Below are positions 6,987-15,240 of a stretch of 32,234 bases of DNA, one piece after another. Every line of letters begins with the position of its first letter. The first letter of the stretch is position 1. Source of the DNA: Spirochaetota bacterium. Its GTDB lineage: Bacteria > Spirochaetota > GWE2-31-10. The position numbers and the translations under genes are program-made. The notes beneath the pieces are model-generated. The model saw only the letters and a program-made list of their open reading frames with translations, did not search any database and was not told the DNA's origin. The DNA is taken from contig JAKSBL010000376.1 in the NCBI GenBank assembly GCA_022361115.1, positions 1 to 32,234 of the forward strand, written 5' to 3'.

Positions 6987-7682
6987 ATGAAAAAGATTCA
7001 GTTATTGATAATACTCACCTTTATGCTTTTTCCCCTTTATAGTATTGATGGTTTTTTTATTGGTTATAAAGGAGGATTTTTATTAAAAGTCGATGTGGCA
7101 TCTGCTTTTCAATCCAAGCGGGTAATTGACGAAGATAAAAAAAAGGAAAATAGTATACCCACAGGAATGGGTCAATATGGAAATACCAATCCCCATAATT
7201 TCCCACGAGTCGTGGAAGCAAAAACTGCACCCTATGGAGATATGGTAGTATTTTGGGGATATAAATTTCCTAAATTGTTTAGCCTGGGATTTGGAGTCTT
7301 ATTATCCAATTTAGTGATGCCTTCATTAATGTTTGATTATAAGTTTTCTTTTCGGGAGGATAAACGAATTCGTCCCTATGTATTTATTGATATTTATGGA
7401 GGATTGTTTGACGGATTTCCCATTGGCCTTTATGCTGGCGGAGGGATGGATATTTTTTTAAATCAGCACTTTTTCTTTTTAATTGAATCAAAACTGGGAG
7501 CAGAGATTTTTGTTTCTCAATACTATGATGATGGCAATAACAGTAATCCAATCTGGCATTGGGATTCTGTTTACGCTTATGCTGGATTTGCTATTTATCT
7601 TGGCCTGGGTTATCAGTTTAAAAATAAATGGACGGATGAAAATGGCAAATGGCTGGGCAATCCGAGGAAACGAAAAAGTTAG
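6987..7682 (+). CDS. Probable outer-membrane beta-barrel protein, function unknown
   Basis: 231 aa from the ATG at 6987, chosen because AAGGAG sits six nt upstream. An N-terminal hydrophobic segment (KKIQLLIILTFMLFPLYS) is a signal peptide with a likely cleavage site after it. The mature part is rich in Gly and aromatics with alternating strand-like stretches (GFFIGYKGGFLLK, YVFIDIYGGLFDGFPIGLYAGGG, YAGFAIYLGLGYQF), typical of small 8-stranded outer-membrane barrels. No conserved enzymatic motif is seen. The charged tail after the last strand (NPRKRKS) is not a classical C-terminal aromatic BAM signal; the last aromatic strand ends about 20 residues before. It is followed by a convergent gene. 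Confidence 0.6.
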   Translation: MKKIQLLIILTFMLFPLYSIDGFFIGYKGGFLLKVDVASAFQSKRVIDEDKKKENSIPTGMGQYGNTNPHNFPRVVEAKTAPYGDMVVFWGYKFPKLFSLGFGVLLSNLVMPSLMFDYKFSFREDKRIRPYVFIDIYGGLFDGFPIGLYAGGGMDIFLNQHFFFLIESKLGAEIFVSQYYDDGNNSNPIWHWDSVYAYAGFAIYLGLGYQFKNKWTDENGKWLGNPRKRKS

Positions 7683-7707
7683 ATATTAATAACAATGTGA
7701 GCATTGA

Positions 7708-8184
7708 TTAAATTTCTGTTTTTGTAAAAAGGGTATCAAAAACATTTTTCAGTTTATTAATGGCTTGTTCGGTAAACATACCTGCAATGGAAGACAGGGC
7801 AGCAATTCCATAAAGGTTGATTTGATCTGGTGAATTAGCAGAAGTGAGCAATCCCCCTCTGATTAAGAAATAAAAAATTAATGCCAGACAACTGCCTAAA
7901 AATGGTTTTAAATAATACCACCAGATCCAGCGGATATTAAAATCGTTTGCACCAAAGTGCTGAGCAAATGATTTCATAGTAAAAATTAAACTGCCAATTG
8001 CCCCGGTAATCATCACAATCATTAAATAGAGCCGTTCTCCTTGGAGATTTAAAAAGTTGGAAATATCTTTTTCAAAAGGCCAAATAAATATCAGGAGGAT
8101 AACCAGGCCTATGGTCAGCAGGATGTTGTAAAGACCAGTAAAGATGACAATGCTATACCAGAGAAATGTTTTATTGTTTTCCAT
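7708..8184 (-). CDS. Hypothetical four-TM membrane protein
   Basis: 158 aa with four predicted membrane helices (about residues 11-36, 52-72, 92-110 and 122-138) and a short charged C-terminus. The LSSIAGMFTEQAINKLKNVF ending resembles a motif I have seen in other uncharacterised membrane proteins, but I cannot assign a family. The ATG (8184-8182) has no good SD. The gene is convergent with the barrel protein and divergent from smc. Function unknown. Confidence 0.6.
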   Translation of the reverse strand: MENNKTFLWYSIVIFTGLYNILLTIGLVILLIFIWPFEKDISNFLNLQGERLYLMIVMITGAIGSLIFTMKSFAQHFGANDFNIRWIWWYYLKPFLGSCLALIFYFLIRGGLLTSANSPDQINLYGIAALSSIAGMFTEQAINKLKNVFDTLFTKTEI

Positions 8185-8525
8185 AAAAAGTTGAAATATT
8201 GGTTACTAGAGTTTATATTAGTATCGTAGTTTGCTTTAATAAAAATTAATTTAATCTCATTGACAGATTAATTTTTCTTTTGTATCATGATTTTCTTTCT
8301 TTAATTATGCTGATTAAAATGGAAAATAAATTTACCATTTTCGGCATTTCTGATATAATATTTTTCTAAGAGGCTCTTACAAAGGCAAAGAACACTCTTT
8401 GGGGTTTGCAAATAAGATGCATGCAAACACCTCCTAAGATTCCTTTTTGTGATCTTTTTAAAACTATCTAAAACACTATTTTTGCTTATAACTAATAAAT
8501 CAAATGGTAATCCAGAGGTACTCGG
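8185..8525 (+). promoter_or_regulatory. smc upstream region: two predicted promoters and a structured leader
   Basis: 341 nt without a gene. Promoter 1: TTGACA (8260-8265), 17-bp spacer, TATCAT (8283-8288). Promoter 2: extended -10 TGATATAAT (8351-8359) with a weak -35 TTTACC (8331-8336), 17-bp spacer. Downstream lie three inverted repeats: AAGAG/CTCTT (about 8368-8379), CAAAG/CTTTG (about 8384-8401) and GTTTGCA/TGCAAAC (about 8405-8431). A weak AAGAT/ATCTT hairpin with a short T-run follows. This may be a leader or a small RNA of unknown type. Confidence 0.45.
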
Positions 8526-11363
8526 ATGGTATTAAAGAAACTCATTGTTAACGGATTTAAGTCATTTTGTGATCATTCTGAAATCACTTTTGATAAAGGG
8601 ACATCCGCTATTGTTGGTCCCAATGGTTGCGGTAAGTCTAATATTGTGGATGCTATTAAATGGGTAATTGGTGAACAAAAAACCAGGATGCTCAGAGCTA
8701 ATAATATGACTGACGTAATATTTAAAGGGACTGAAGAAAAACGTGGTTTAGGACGTGCAGAAGTTAAATTGATTTTAGTGAATGATGATAATCTCTTACC
8801 ATTAGAATATAATGAAATTGAAATATCCAGAATTATTTATGCCTCAGGGGAAAACGAATATTATATCAACAAAGAAAGGGTGCGGCTAAAGGATATTCAG
8901 GAACTTTTCTTTGATACAGGAGTGGGTAAATCAGCCTACTCATTTATGGAACAGGGAAAGATCGATTTAATCCTTTCTACCAAACCTGAAGACCGCCGCT
9001 ATATTATTGAAGAAGCTGCAGGTATTACTCGTTATAAATCGAAGAAAGATGAATCCATAGCTAAACTCAAACAGTCAGATGAAAATATCATGCGGGTCAA
9101 AGATATCCTGAAAGAGGTGGAAGGACAGTATAAGCACATGAAGGATCAGGCTGAAAAAGCAATCCGTTATAAAGAACTCTATGAGAAAGAGATGAATCTG
9201 GAGATTGAGATCAACCTTAACCGGATCAGTCGCCAGAAAAAAATTCGAGATGAATTCAATGAAAAACTGGAAAGTGCTGAAAAATCATTAGAAGAGGTTA
9301 AAGAAAAAATTGATGCTCTGGAATCCACTGTTGCTGATAAAATGGTTCACTTAAATGAATTGGAAGTAAAAAAAATTGACAACCAGCGTTTCCATTTTCA
9401 AGTAGAAAGTGAAATGAAAGTCATTACTTCCAAGATCAATTTATTGAAGGACCAGTTACAATCTTTGCAGGCTGCATTAAAATCAGACCAGGAAAAAATT
9501 GAAGTTTCCAAAAATAAGATTGCTGAAATTGAAGAAGAAATTGCAGATATTGATGACAGTAAACAAGATGTGGCAAACCAGATCGGAAGTACAAATACAG
9601 ACATTCAGTTTTACCAGCAGTCTATTGAATCAGCTGATCTACAAGTAGCCGACTTAGAGCAAAAAATTACTAGCCTGAAAGATTTGATCACAGTTACTGG
9701 TAAAGAATTAGAAAACCAGCGGACAGCTCATCGAGAGATTACTGATGCATTAATTATCAAAATTAATCAGTCCTTAAATGAGCTGGCCATTAATGAAAAA
9801 GAAATCATGGATTTAAAAGGTAATCTGAATCAGAAAATTTCCGGTATTGCCGAAGAGATTCATTTTCGTAAAGCTTTTATTGATGATATATTAAAGACTG
9901 GATTAACGGATAATCAAAAAGATAAATATCTTAACATGCTGAAGGAACTTCAAAATTCATTAGGGTCGATTGAAGAAAAAATTTATGCCACCAATGGTGA
10001 TGTGAAAAAATTTATTCAGGCAACAGAAATGTTTGTCGATGATATTTTCAGTCCCGAAGGGGTGGTTCAGCAAAAACGTCAGGTTGAAAATCAAATTAAT
10101 CAGTTAAATGAAAAGATCAAACAATCCAATCAGCAGATCGAAGAATTCCAGAGTGATATTACTTCGGTTATCCAGTCAAAAGATAAAAATAGAGAAATTT
10201 TATCAGAGCTAAAAATCAATATGTCAACTTTGATTGAAAAACAAAATTCTATTGAAAAAGAATTAGAAAGAACATTATCATTAAAGAAGCTGCATCAAGA
10301 TACTTACAATGATCTGAAAATTCAGGTGAAACAGTCTCAAGACAAAATTGAAGATTGTGAGATTGATATTGATGATCAACAAGCTGAAATGGCCAGGCTG
10401 CAAAGAAAAAAAATTGATATAGAAAAATTTATTGAAGACCTGAATTTTCAAATACAAAAAGAAAATGCTTCCATGACAAAGCAGCAGCAGTCAATAAAAG
10501 AAATCAATGACCGCTGGATAAATAAAAAAAGTGATGTAGAAAAACTCAATATCAAGATTACTGAAGCAACGACGACTGTTAAAAATATTTATGATTCCTT
10601 TTATGAAAACTTCAGTATCAATCTCAGTGAATATGAATCAAAAGGTGGATTTATTACTAATCGTGCTTATGAAGATGTTCGTCGAGAACTCAGTAATGTA
10701 AGAAGTGAAAAATCTTCATTAGGAAATGTTAACCTTATGGCTATTGAAGAGAGCAAGATCCTGGAGGAAAGATATCAGTTGTTGACTGACCAGCTGAATG
10801 ATCTAGAGGAGGCCAAGGTTGATTTATTAAAAGTAATTGAAGAACTCAACCTGGTATCTCAGGAGTTGTTCTTAAAGACCTTTAATCAAATCAAGATCAA
10901 TTTCCATAAACTTTTCAGAAAATTATTTGATGGAGGAAATGCTGAGATTAAACTGAGTCAGCCGGATAATGTTTTGGAAAGCGGCATAGAGATTACTGCT
11001 CATCCTCCTGGACAAAAGACCCAAAGTATTACTTTGCTTTCTGGTGGCCAGCGAACCATGACTGCCATATCTTTAATGTTTGCTACATTTTTAGTAAAAC
11101 CTTCACCTTTTTGTTTACTGGATGAAATTGATGCTGCTTTGGATGAAGAAAATGTTACCCGTTTTGTAAACCTGGTGAGTGATTTTAAACAAACCAGTCA
11201 ATTTATTATTATTACGCATAATAAGAAAACCATATCAGCAGCAGATGTTATGTATGGTGTTACACAGGAACAAAGGGGTGTATCAAAGATTGTTTCTGCA
11301 AAACTAATCAATGCTAATGACATGAAAAATGAAACTGCTCCGGCTAGTGAGACATCAGCTTAA
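8526..11363 (+). CDS. smc: Chromosome segregation ATPase SMC, short form
   Basis: 945 aa, shorter than the usual 1150-1190. Walker A GPNGCGKS is at residues 31-38, the signature LLSGGQ near 837-842, Walker B CLLDEID near 863-869, with a D-loop and a THNK switch His after it. Two long coiled coils (about 160-435 and 515-780) flank a central region (about 440-515, containing LKTGLTDNQKDKY and FVDDIFSPEG). This centre is small and lacks the Gly-rich pattern of the classical SMC hinge; it also has no CxxC zinc hook. AGAGG lies 8 nt before the ATG. SMC compacts and aligns newly replicated origins, usually loaded by ParB at parS; two parS sites lie 2.2 kb downstream. Confidence 0.9.
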   Translation: MVLKKLIVNGFKSFCDHSEITFDKGTSAIVGPNGCGKSNIVDAIKWVIGEQKTRMLRANNMTDVIFKGTEEKRGLGRAEVKLILVNDDNLLPLEYNEIEISRIIYASGENEYYINKERVRLKDIQELFFDTGVGKSAYSFMEQGKIDLILSTKPEDRRYIIEEAAGITRYKSKKDESIAKLKQSDENIMRVKDILKEVEGQYKHMKDQAEKAIRYKELYEKEMNLEIEINLNRISRQKKIRDEFNEKLESAEKSLEEVKEKIDALESTVADKMVHLNELEVKKIDNQRFHFQVESEMKVITSKINLLKDQLQSLQAALKSDQEKIEVSKNKIAEIEEEIADIDDSKQDVANQIGSTNTDIQFYQQSIESADLQVADLEQKITSLKDLITVTGKELENQRTAHREITDALIIKINQSLNELAINEKEIMDLKGNLNQKISGIAEEIHFRKAFIDDILKTGLTDNQKDKYLNMLKELQNSLGSIEEKIYATNGDVKKFIQATEMFVDDIFSPEGVVQQKRQVENQINQLNEKIKQSNQQIEEFQSDITSVIQSKDKNREILSELKINMSTLIEKQNSIEKELERTLSLKKLHQDTYNDLKIQVKQSQDKIEDCEIDIDDQQAEMARLQRKKIDIEKFIEDLNFQIQKENASMTKQQQSIKEINDRWINKKSDVEKLNIKITEATTTVKNIYDSFYENFSINLSEYESKGGFITNRAYEDVRRELSNVRSEKSSLGNVNLMAIEESKILEERYQLLTDQLNDLEEAKVDLLKVIEELNLVSQELFLKTFNQIKINFHKLFRKLFDGGNAEIKLSQPDNVLESGIEITAHPPGQKTQSITLLSGGQRTMTAISLMFATFLVKPSPFCLLDEIDAALDEENVTRFVNLVSDFKQTSQFIIITHNKKTISAADVMYGVTQEQRGVSKIVSAKLINANDMKNETAPASETSA

Positions 11364-11528
11364 ATTCTTTCTTCATTGTTTTGATTCAATTGCCTCAATT
11401 CTCTCTCATATCACTTCAATCAGATCTTTAGCCATAAGTTTAAAATTTTGCTAAAAAAGATATCATTTTCTTTAGAATTTGTTTAAAATTACGAAAATAT
11501 AACTAACTGGGGAAATAAAGGGGAAATC

Positions 11529-11966
11529 ATGTCAGGTCTCAATCGCTTCAGAGAATTCGCTCATTCTTTATTAAAAAAAATTGATGATTTTGTCACACAT
11601 AATCTTAAAGAAGTGATCATTGTCATTGGCGTTTTTACTGGCATTATCATAGTGGGTACTATACTTTTTAGTGCCATTCTATCTTCTGGAAAATCAAAAA
11701 AAAATCCTTTGGTTATAGAGGAAACCAGAGAAACTCCTGTTGAGCAATCCTTAAATTATGATCAACTGGATTATTTATTAAAAGATAGTGTTGCCTATCC
11801 ACACCTTAAGTCTTTTGATGTAACCATGGATTATATTGATTTTATGCCTCTAAAAGCAGATTACCAACCAGATAAAGAAGCTTTTCAATATGAACTGGAT
11901 CAACTGATCCAAGTAACCCTGGAGGAGTCTTGCAAATTTAACTTTGAGAAGCGGAGGGGAAAATGA
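11529..11966 (+). CDS. Single-pass membrane protein of unknown function
   Basis: 145 aa. A basic/amphipathic N-terminus (1-28) is followed by one membrane helix (about 29-53, VIIVIGVFTGIIIVGTILFS) and a 90-residue, mostly charged domain, probably outside the cytoplasm. No family recognised. The ATG has AAAGGGGA a few bases upstream. Its TGA overlaps the ATG of the next gene by 4 nt (ATGA at 11963-11966), so the two are translationally coupled and probably act together at the cell envelope. I see no strong promoter in the 165-nt gap after smc, so read-through from smc is possible. Confidence 0.65.
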   Translation: MSGLNRFREFAHSLLKKIDDFVTHNLKEVIIVIGVFTGIIIVGTILFSAILSSGKSKKNPLVIEETRETPVEQSLNYDQLDYLLKDSVAYPHLKSFDVTMDYIDFMPLKADYQPDKEAFQYELDQLIQVTLEESCKFNFEKRRGK

Positions 11967-13588
11967 AAAAAATTATTGTTTTATTAATACCTGTTATATT
12001 GGCGGGCTGCTTAAGCCATTCTAATGTTTTTGTAAAAGATACTCCCATATCTCAAGACCAATCACCGAATAATATAATCACCAACTATCCAGATCAAGAT
12101 GAGCGTCAAGAAATGCTGAGTAAAAAAAATGAACCAATGGATGCAACTACCGATCTTGTAATAAGTGATAATAATGAAATTTTAAAAGAACAGATTACTT
12201 ATAAAAAGCAGGAATTAGAAAAAAAGCAAATTGTGACAAAGACAAATTCTGATCTAGTAAAAAAAACCATTCCAACTCAATCCAAAGAAAAATCAATAAA
12301 CAGAGAAGAAAACTCAACAGAAACAGTGGATAAAAAATATATGGAAACTTCTGCTATTGAACAAAAAAATAATGATTTTCCAGAACAATTCCCTGCACCA
12401 GATAAAGAAAAAAAACAAAATAAAGTTGTGAAAAAAAAGCAGCAAAAGAAAGATAAAATTCTTAACAAAAAAGAAACCCTTAAATCTATACCTGTTAATT
12501 TAAAGACTTTTAATCAGGAATATTTTCCATTGATTACTCAAAATCAAAATCAAATTAATTATCAAAATCTGGACCTGGATAATATAAAAATTGTTGAACA
12601 GGAAGCGTCTGTAATTAATGCAGAAGAAAATAAAGAACTCAATATCTCTTTGAAACAACCCAACTGGATTTTAAAAAGCTCTTCTCCTGTTGCATTGCCT
12701 TTATTGAGCCGTGAAAATCTGAAGAACAGCACATCCTTTCGATTTCAATTATCTTCACCCCAAGATTACCAATTGCTTTTTATTCGGTATAGTGAAATGG
12801 AAAATACGATTTATCGCAAGCCTTTTCAAATTGTGGTAAAAGCAAGACGAATTTTTATTATGAAGCAGGATGAAGAATTTCCTGATAGTGAAGCAAAAAT
12901 TATTACTTTTCATGAGGATTCAGGTTCTGAAGCAGATCAGACTCAGGAAAAAGCAGCTCAACCTGAGGTTGAACAGGAAGATTTTCGGCTGGATTTGGCT
13001 AACCGTTTATTTGATCAGGGCAAGTATAAAGAGGCAAAAAATCGCTTTGAAAGTGTGATTAAAGATGGATATTCAGATCCTGAGCTATTTTATAAATTAG
13101 GAGTTATTGAAAAGGCTGATGGAAATCTGGAACAAGCCAAAACTCACTTTGAGAACAACATGAATGACCAGGAAAATATCTATTACATCAAAGCTCTGCT
13201 GGAATATATTAATTTATTAAAAGAGCAAAATAAAAATCAGCAAGCATTGGATGCAATTTATAATCGAGGTTTTTCTTTAGAATTAGCAGAAGAAGATGCA
13301 GAAGAGCTGTCATTGTTATTAGCCGATGTTTATTATAACATGGCTGATTATTTTGAAGCTTCCCGTGAATATCAACGTTTTGTTCAACAATTTCCACATT
13401 CTTCTGCTATTGATAAAGCTCTTTTTTATCTAGCCTATGCAATGGAAAGCTATTTAAATAACCCAGATTATAAAGAATCAGCCCGCTTATATCAAAGAAT
13501 ATTAAATGAGTATCCTGAGTCAAATTATTTTTATTTAAGTAAAAATCGATTGTTATATTTAAAAAGACATTTTTTAAATATTTATTAA
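11963..13588 (+). CDS. TPR-repeat lipoprotein
   Basis: 541 aa. A lipoprotein signal peptide with lipobox LAGC (Cys16) starts the protein. Residues 30-180 are low-complexity, rich in Lys, Gln and Glu and likely disordered. A beta-rich segment (about 250-300) follows, then an acidic linker. From about 340 to the end lie four or five tetratricopeptide-like repeats (for example ANRLFDQGKYKEAKNRFESV, LADVYYNMADYFEASREYQRF, LYQRILNEYPESNYF). The last repeats recall YbgF/BamD-type proteins, but neither assignment is firm. The 4-nt overlap with the upstream membrane protein suggests one envelope complex. Two parS sites follow its stop codon. Confidence 0.75.
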   Translation: MKKIIVLLIPVILAGCLSHSNVFVKDTPISQDQSPNNIITNYPDQDERQEMLSKKNEPMDATTDLVISDNNEILKEQITYKKQELEKKQIVTKTNSDLVKKTIPTQSKEKSINREENSTETVDKKYMETSAIEQKNNDFPEQFPAPDKEKKQNKVVKKKQQKKDKILNKKETLKSIPVNLKTFNQEYFPLITQNQNQINYQNLDLDNIKIVEQEASVINAEENKELNISLKQPNWILKSSSPVALPLLSRENLKNSTSFRFQLSSPQDYQLLFIRYSEMENTIYRKPFQIVVKARRIFIMKQDEEFPDSEAKIITFHEDSGSEADQTQEKAAQPEVEQEDFRLDLANRLFDQGKYKEAKNRFESVIKDGYSDPELFYKLGVIEKADGNLEQAKTHFENNMNDQENIYYIKALLEYINLLKEQNKNQQALDAIYNRGFSLELAEEDAEELSLLLADVYYNMADYFEASREYQRFVQQFPHSSAIDKALFYLAYAMESYLNNPDYKESARLYQRILNEYPESNYFYLSKNRLLYLKRHFLNIY

Positions 13589-13606
13589 AGGGATTGGTTT
13601 TTTTAA

Positions 13607-13622
13607 TGTTTCACGTGAAACA
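13607..13622. promoter_or_regulatory. parS site 1 (ParB binding)
   Basis: TGTTTCACGTGAAACA, a perfect 16-bp palindrome that matches the bacterial chromosomal parS consensus (TGTTNCACGTGAAACA). It lies in a convergent intergenic region about 8 kb from dnaA, where origin-proximal parS sites are expected. Confidence 0.93.
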
Positions 13623-13645
13623 ATTTGAAGATTATTAATGTTGAA

Positions 13646-13661
13646 TGTTTCACGTGAAACA
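13646..13661. promoter_or_regulatory. parS site 2 (ParB binding)
   Basis: An identical 16-bp copy of TGTTTCACGTGAAACA, 39 bp centre-to-centre from site 1 and 5 bp beyond the stop codon of the SpoIIE-type phosphatase. parA and parB are not in this window. Confidence 0.93.
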
Positions 13662-13666
13662 TGGAT

Positions 13667-15160
13667 TTAAAAACCTATGTATCTGGCTAAAATCATAGTC
13701 ATATCATCTTTTCTATTATTATCACAATAGTGGAGAACTTCCGAAAAAATCAATTCTTTAATATCTTCAACACTTTGATCCGCATTTAATTCAATAATAT
13801 CCATAAGCCATTCAACACCATTAAGTTGATTGTCTTTATCTTTAGCTTCAATGATGCCATCAGTATAAATGCAGAGAATATCTCCTGTTTGCAATTGTAT
13901 AACCTGATCTTCTAAGGAATCAGAAATATCCTTCAGCAATCCTAAATAAATACCCTTTGTTTTATACTGGACACATTTTTTATCTTCTTGGTGATATACT
14001 ATAAGATCGGTATGCGAGCCGGCATGTAAAAATTTTCCATTTCCTTTATATTTCATAAATACCATTGTCATAAATTGGCTTTCTTTTAAACGTTCACGAA
14101 CATTTTCATTTAATATGTGATTGACTAATTGAATAGCAATTTTAGGCGTAATTTCAGTAATCCCTGTAACATGGGAATTAAAAGAAGTTTGCGCCATCAT
14201 CATGATTAAACCAGGAGTGACACCATGACCGGAAACATCTCCTATGGCAAACCACATATTGCCCATAAAATCATAAACAATATCGTAGTAATCACCACCC
14301 ACTTCTTCTGCTGTTTGCATACCAGCAGAAATTTCAAAATCGGGATGAGTGATAACTGGTGGACAAAGGGAAGTTTGAATGCGTTGAGCTATTTCCATTT
14401 CTCCTCTTAATCGTATTCTCTCTTTTTCTTTAGTAATGCTTTCTTTTATTTTTTCAGCCATATCATTTGTACAAATTGCCAGATGGCCTAATTCATCTTG
14501 GGATTTGATTTGAACCCTTTCATCTAGTTCCATTTGTGAAAATTTATAAACGACTCTGTTTAACTCAGTAATAGGTTTTAGGATTATTCTGTTTAAGCTG
14601 ATTATTAAAACTAAAAACAGGACAAAAGCTAAAGTTGAAAATTGAATAATCGTTTTCGAGATGAGGCCATATATTTTTATTTTTAAAGGATGATCCGTTG
14701 TATATAATTCTAATGTACCTAAAGTCTCATGAATGCCATTTGATTGAAAGATAATTTTTGAAGTCAGGGTTTCATATGCTTTAGATCGTAATTTTTCAGG
14801 CTGATAATTTTCCTTTACTAGTTCAATGTATTCTCCGTTGTCATTTTTTTGCAATCCATAGTATAAATTTGTGTTATTGTTTTTAATGACAATTGCCAGG
14901 ATATAATCCTTCCATAAAGACATTGAAACAAGTTTTCTCACATCACCATCATTATAATTCCAAAGGGGGTCGGTAATACTGAAAACTAATCGTTCCAGCT
15001 CTTTTTTGGACTCCTCTGAAAGTTTATTTCTTTCTAAGGAGCTTTCTCTGGCAAATACAATGACGGAAATAATAACAGTGATGATCAAAATAAAGAGACC
15101 TAAAAAAATGAGAAGCTTGGAAGTTAATGTTGTCTTTAGTCGATAATTTGGTCTTTTCAT
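13667..15160 (-). CDS. Membrane HAMP-SpoIIE (PP2C-type) serine phosphatase
   Basis: 497 aa. TM1 (about 14-36), an extracytoplasmic sensor module (about 40-160, with the motif LWNYN at 66-70), TM2 (about 165-190), a HAMP linker (191-245) and a C-terminal SpoIIE/RsbU-type PP2C phosphatase (about 250-497). Metal-binding motifs are visible: EVGGDYYD (Asp290), IGDVSGHG (Asp308), IYTDGI (Asp434) and NRKDDMT near the end. Proteins of this layout dephosphorylate anti-sigma-factor antagonists in partner-switching signalling; no such partner is encoded nearby. The ligand is unknown. The sensor module resembles both halves of the exported protein at 17633-18358. Confidence 0.88.
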   Translation of the reverse strand: MKRPNYRLKTTLTSKLLIFLGLFILIITVIISVIVFARESSLERNKLSEESKKELERLVFSITDPLWNYNDGDVRKLVSMSLWKDYILAIVIKNNNTNLYYGLQKNDNGEYIELVKENYQPEKLRSKAYETLTSKIIFQSNGIHETLGTLELYTTDHPLKIKIYGLISKTIIQFSTLAFVLFLVLIISLNRIILKPITELNRVVYKFSQMELDERVQIKSQDELGHLAICTNDMAEKIKESITKEKERIRLRGEMEIAQRIQTSLCPPVITHPDFEISAGMQTAEEVGGDYYDIVYDFMGNMWFAIGDVSGHGVTPGLIMMMAQTSFNSHVTGITEITPKIAIQLVNHILNENVRERLKESQFMTMVFMKYKGNGKFLHAGSHTDLIVYHQEDKKCVQYKTKGIYLGLLKDISDSLEDQVIQLQTGDILCIYTDGIIEAKDKDNQLNGVEWLMDIIELNADQSVEDIKELIFSEVLHYCDNNRKDDMTMILARYIGF

Positions 15161-15189
15161 AATACAGATCCGTAGAAAATCATAATATT

Positions 15190-15217
15190 ATTATAGAGAT
15201 TATTTATAATTTAACAA
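15190..15217 (-). promoter_or_regulatory. Predicted promoter of the SpoIIE phosphatase gene
   Basis: Read on the minus strand: -35 TTGTTA (15217-15212), 16-bp spacer, -10 TATAAT (15195-15190). The predicted start near 15183 leaves a leader of about 22 nt. It implies the gene need not depend on transcription from the GH31 gene upstream. Confidence 0.45.
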
Positions 15218-15240
15218 GGCGTAAGATTTTTTCTGTTTTT

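Noticed and set aside
8360-8450. SRP RNA, 6S RNA or tmRNA upstream of smc
   Set aside because: The conserved SRP loop bases, the 6S closing stems with central bubble, and tmRNA tag/tRNA-like parts are not visible; only generic hairpins are.
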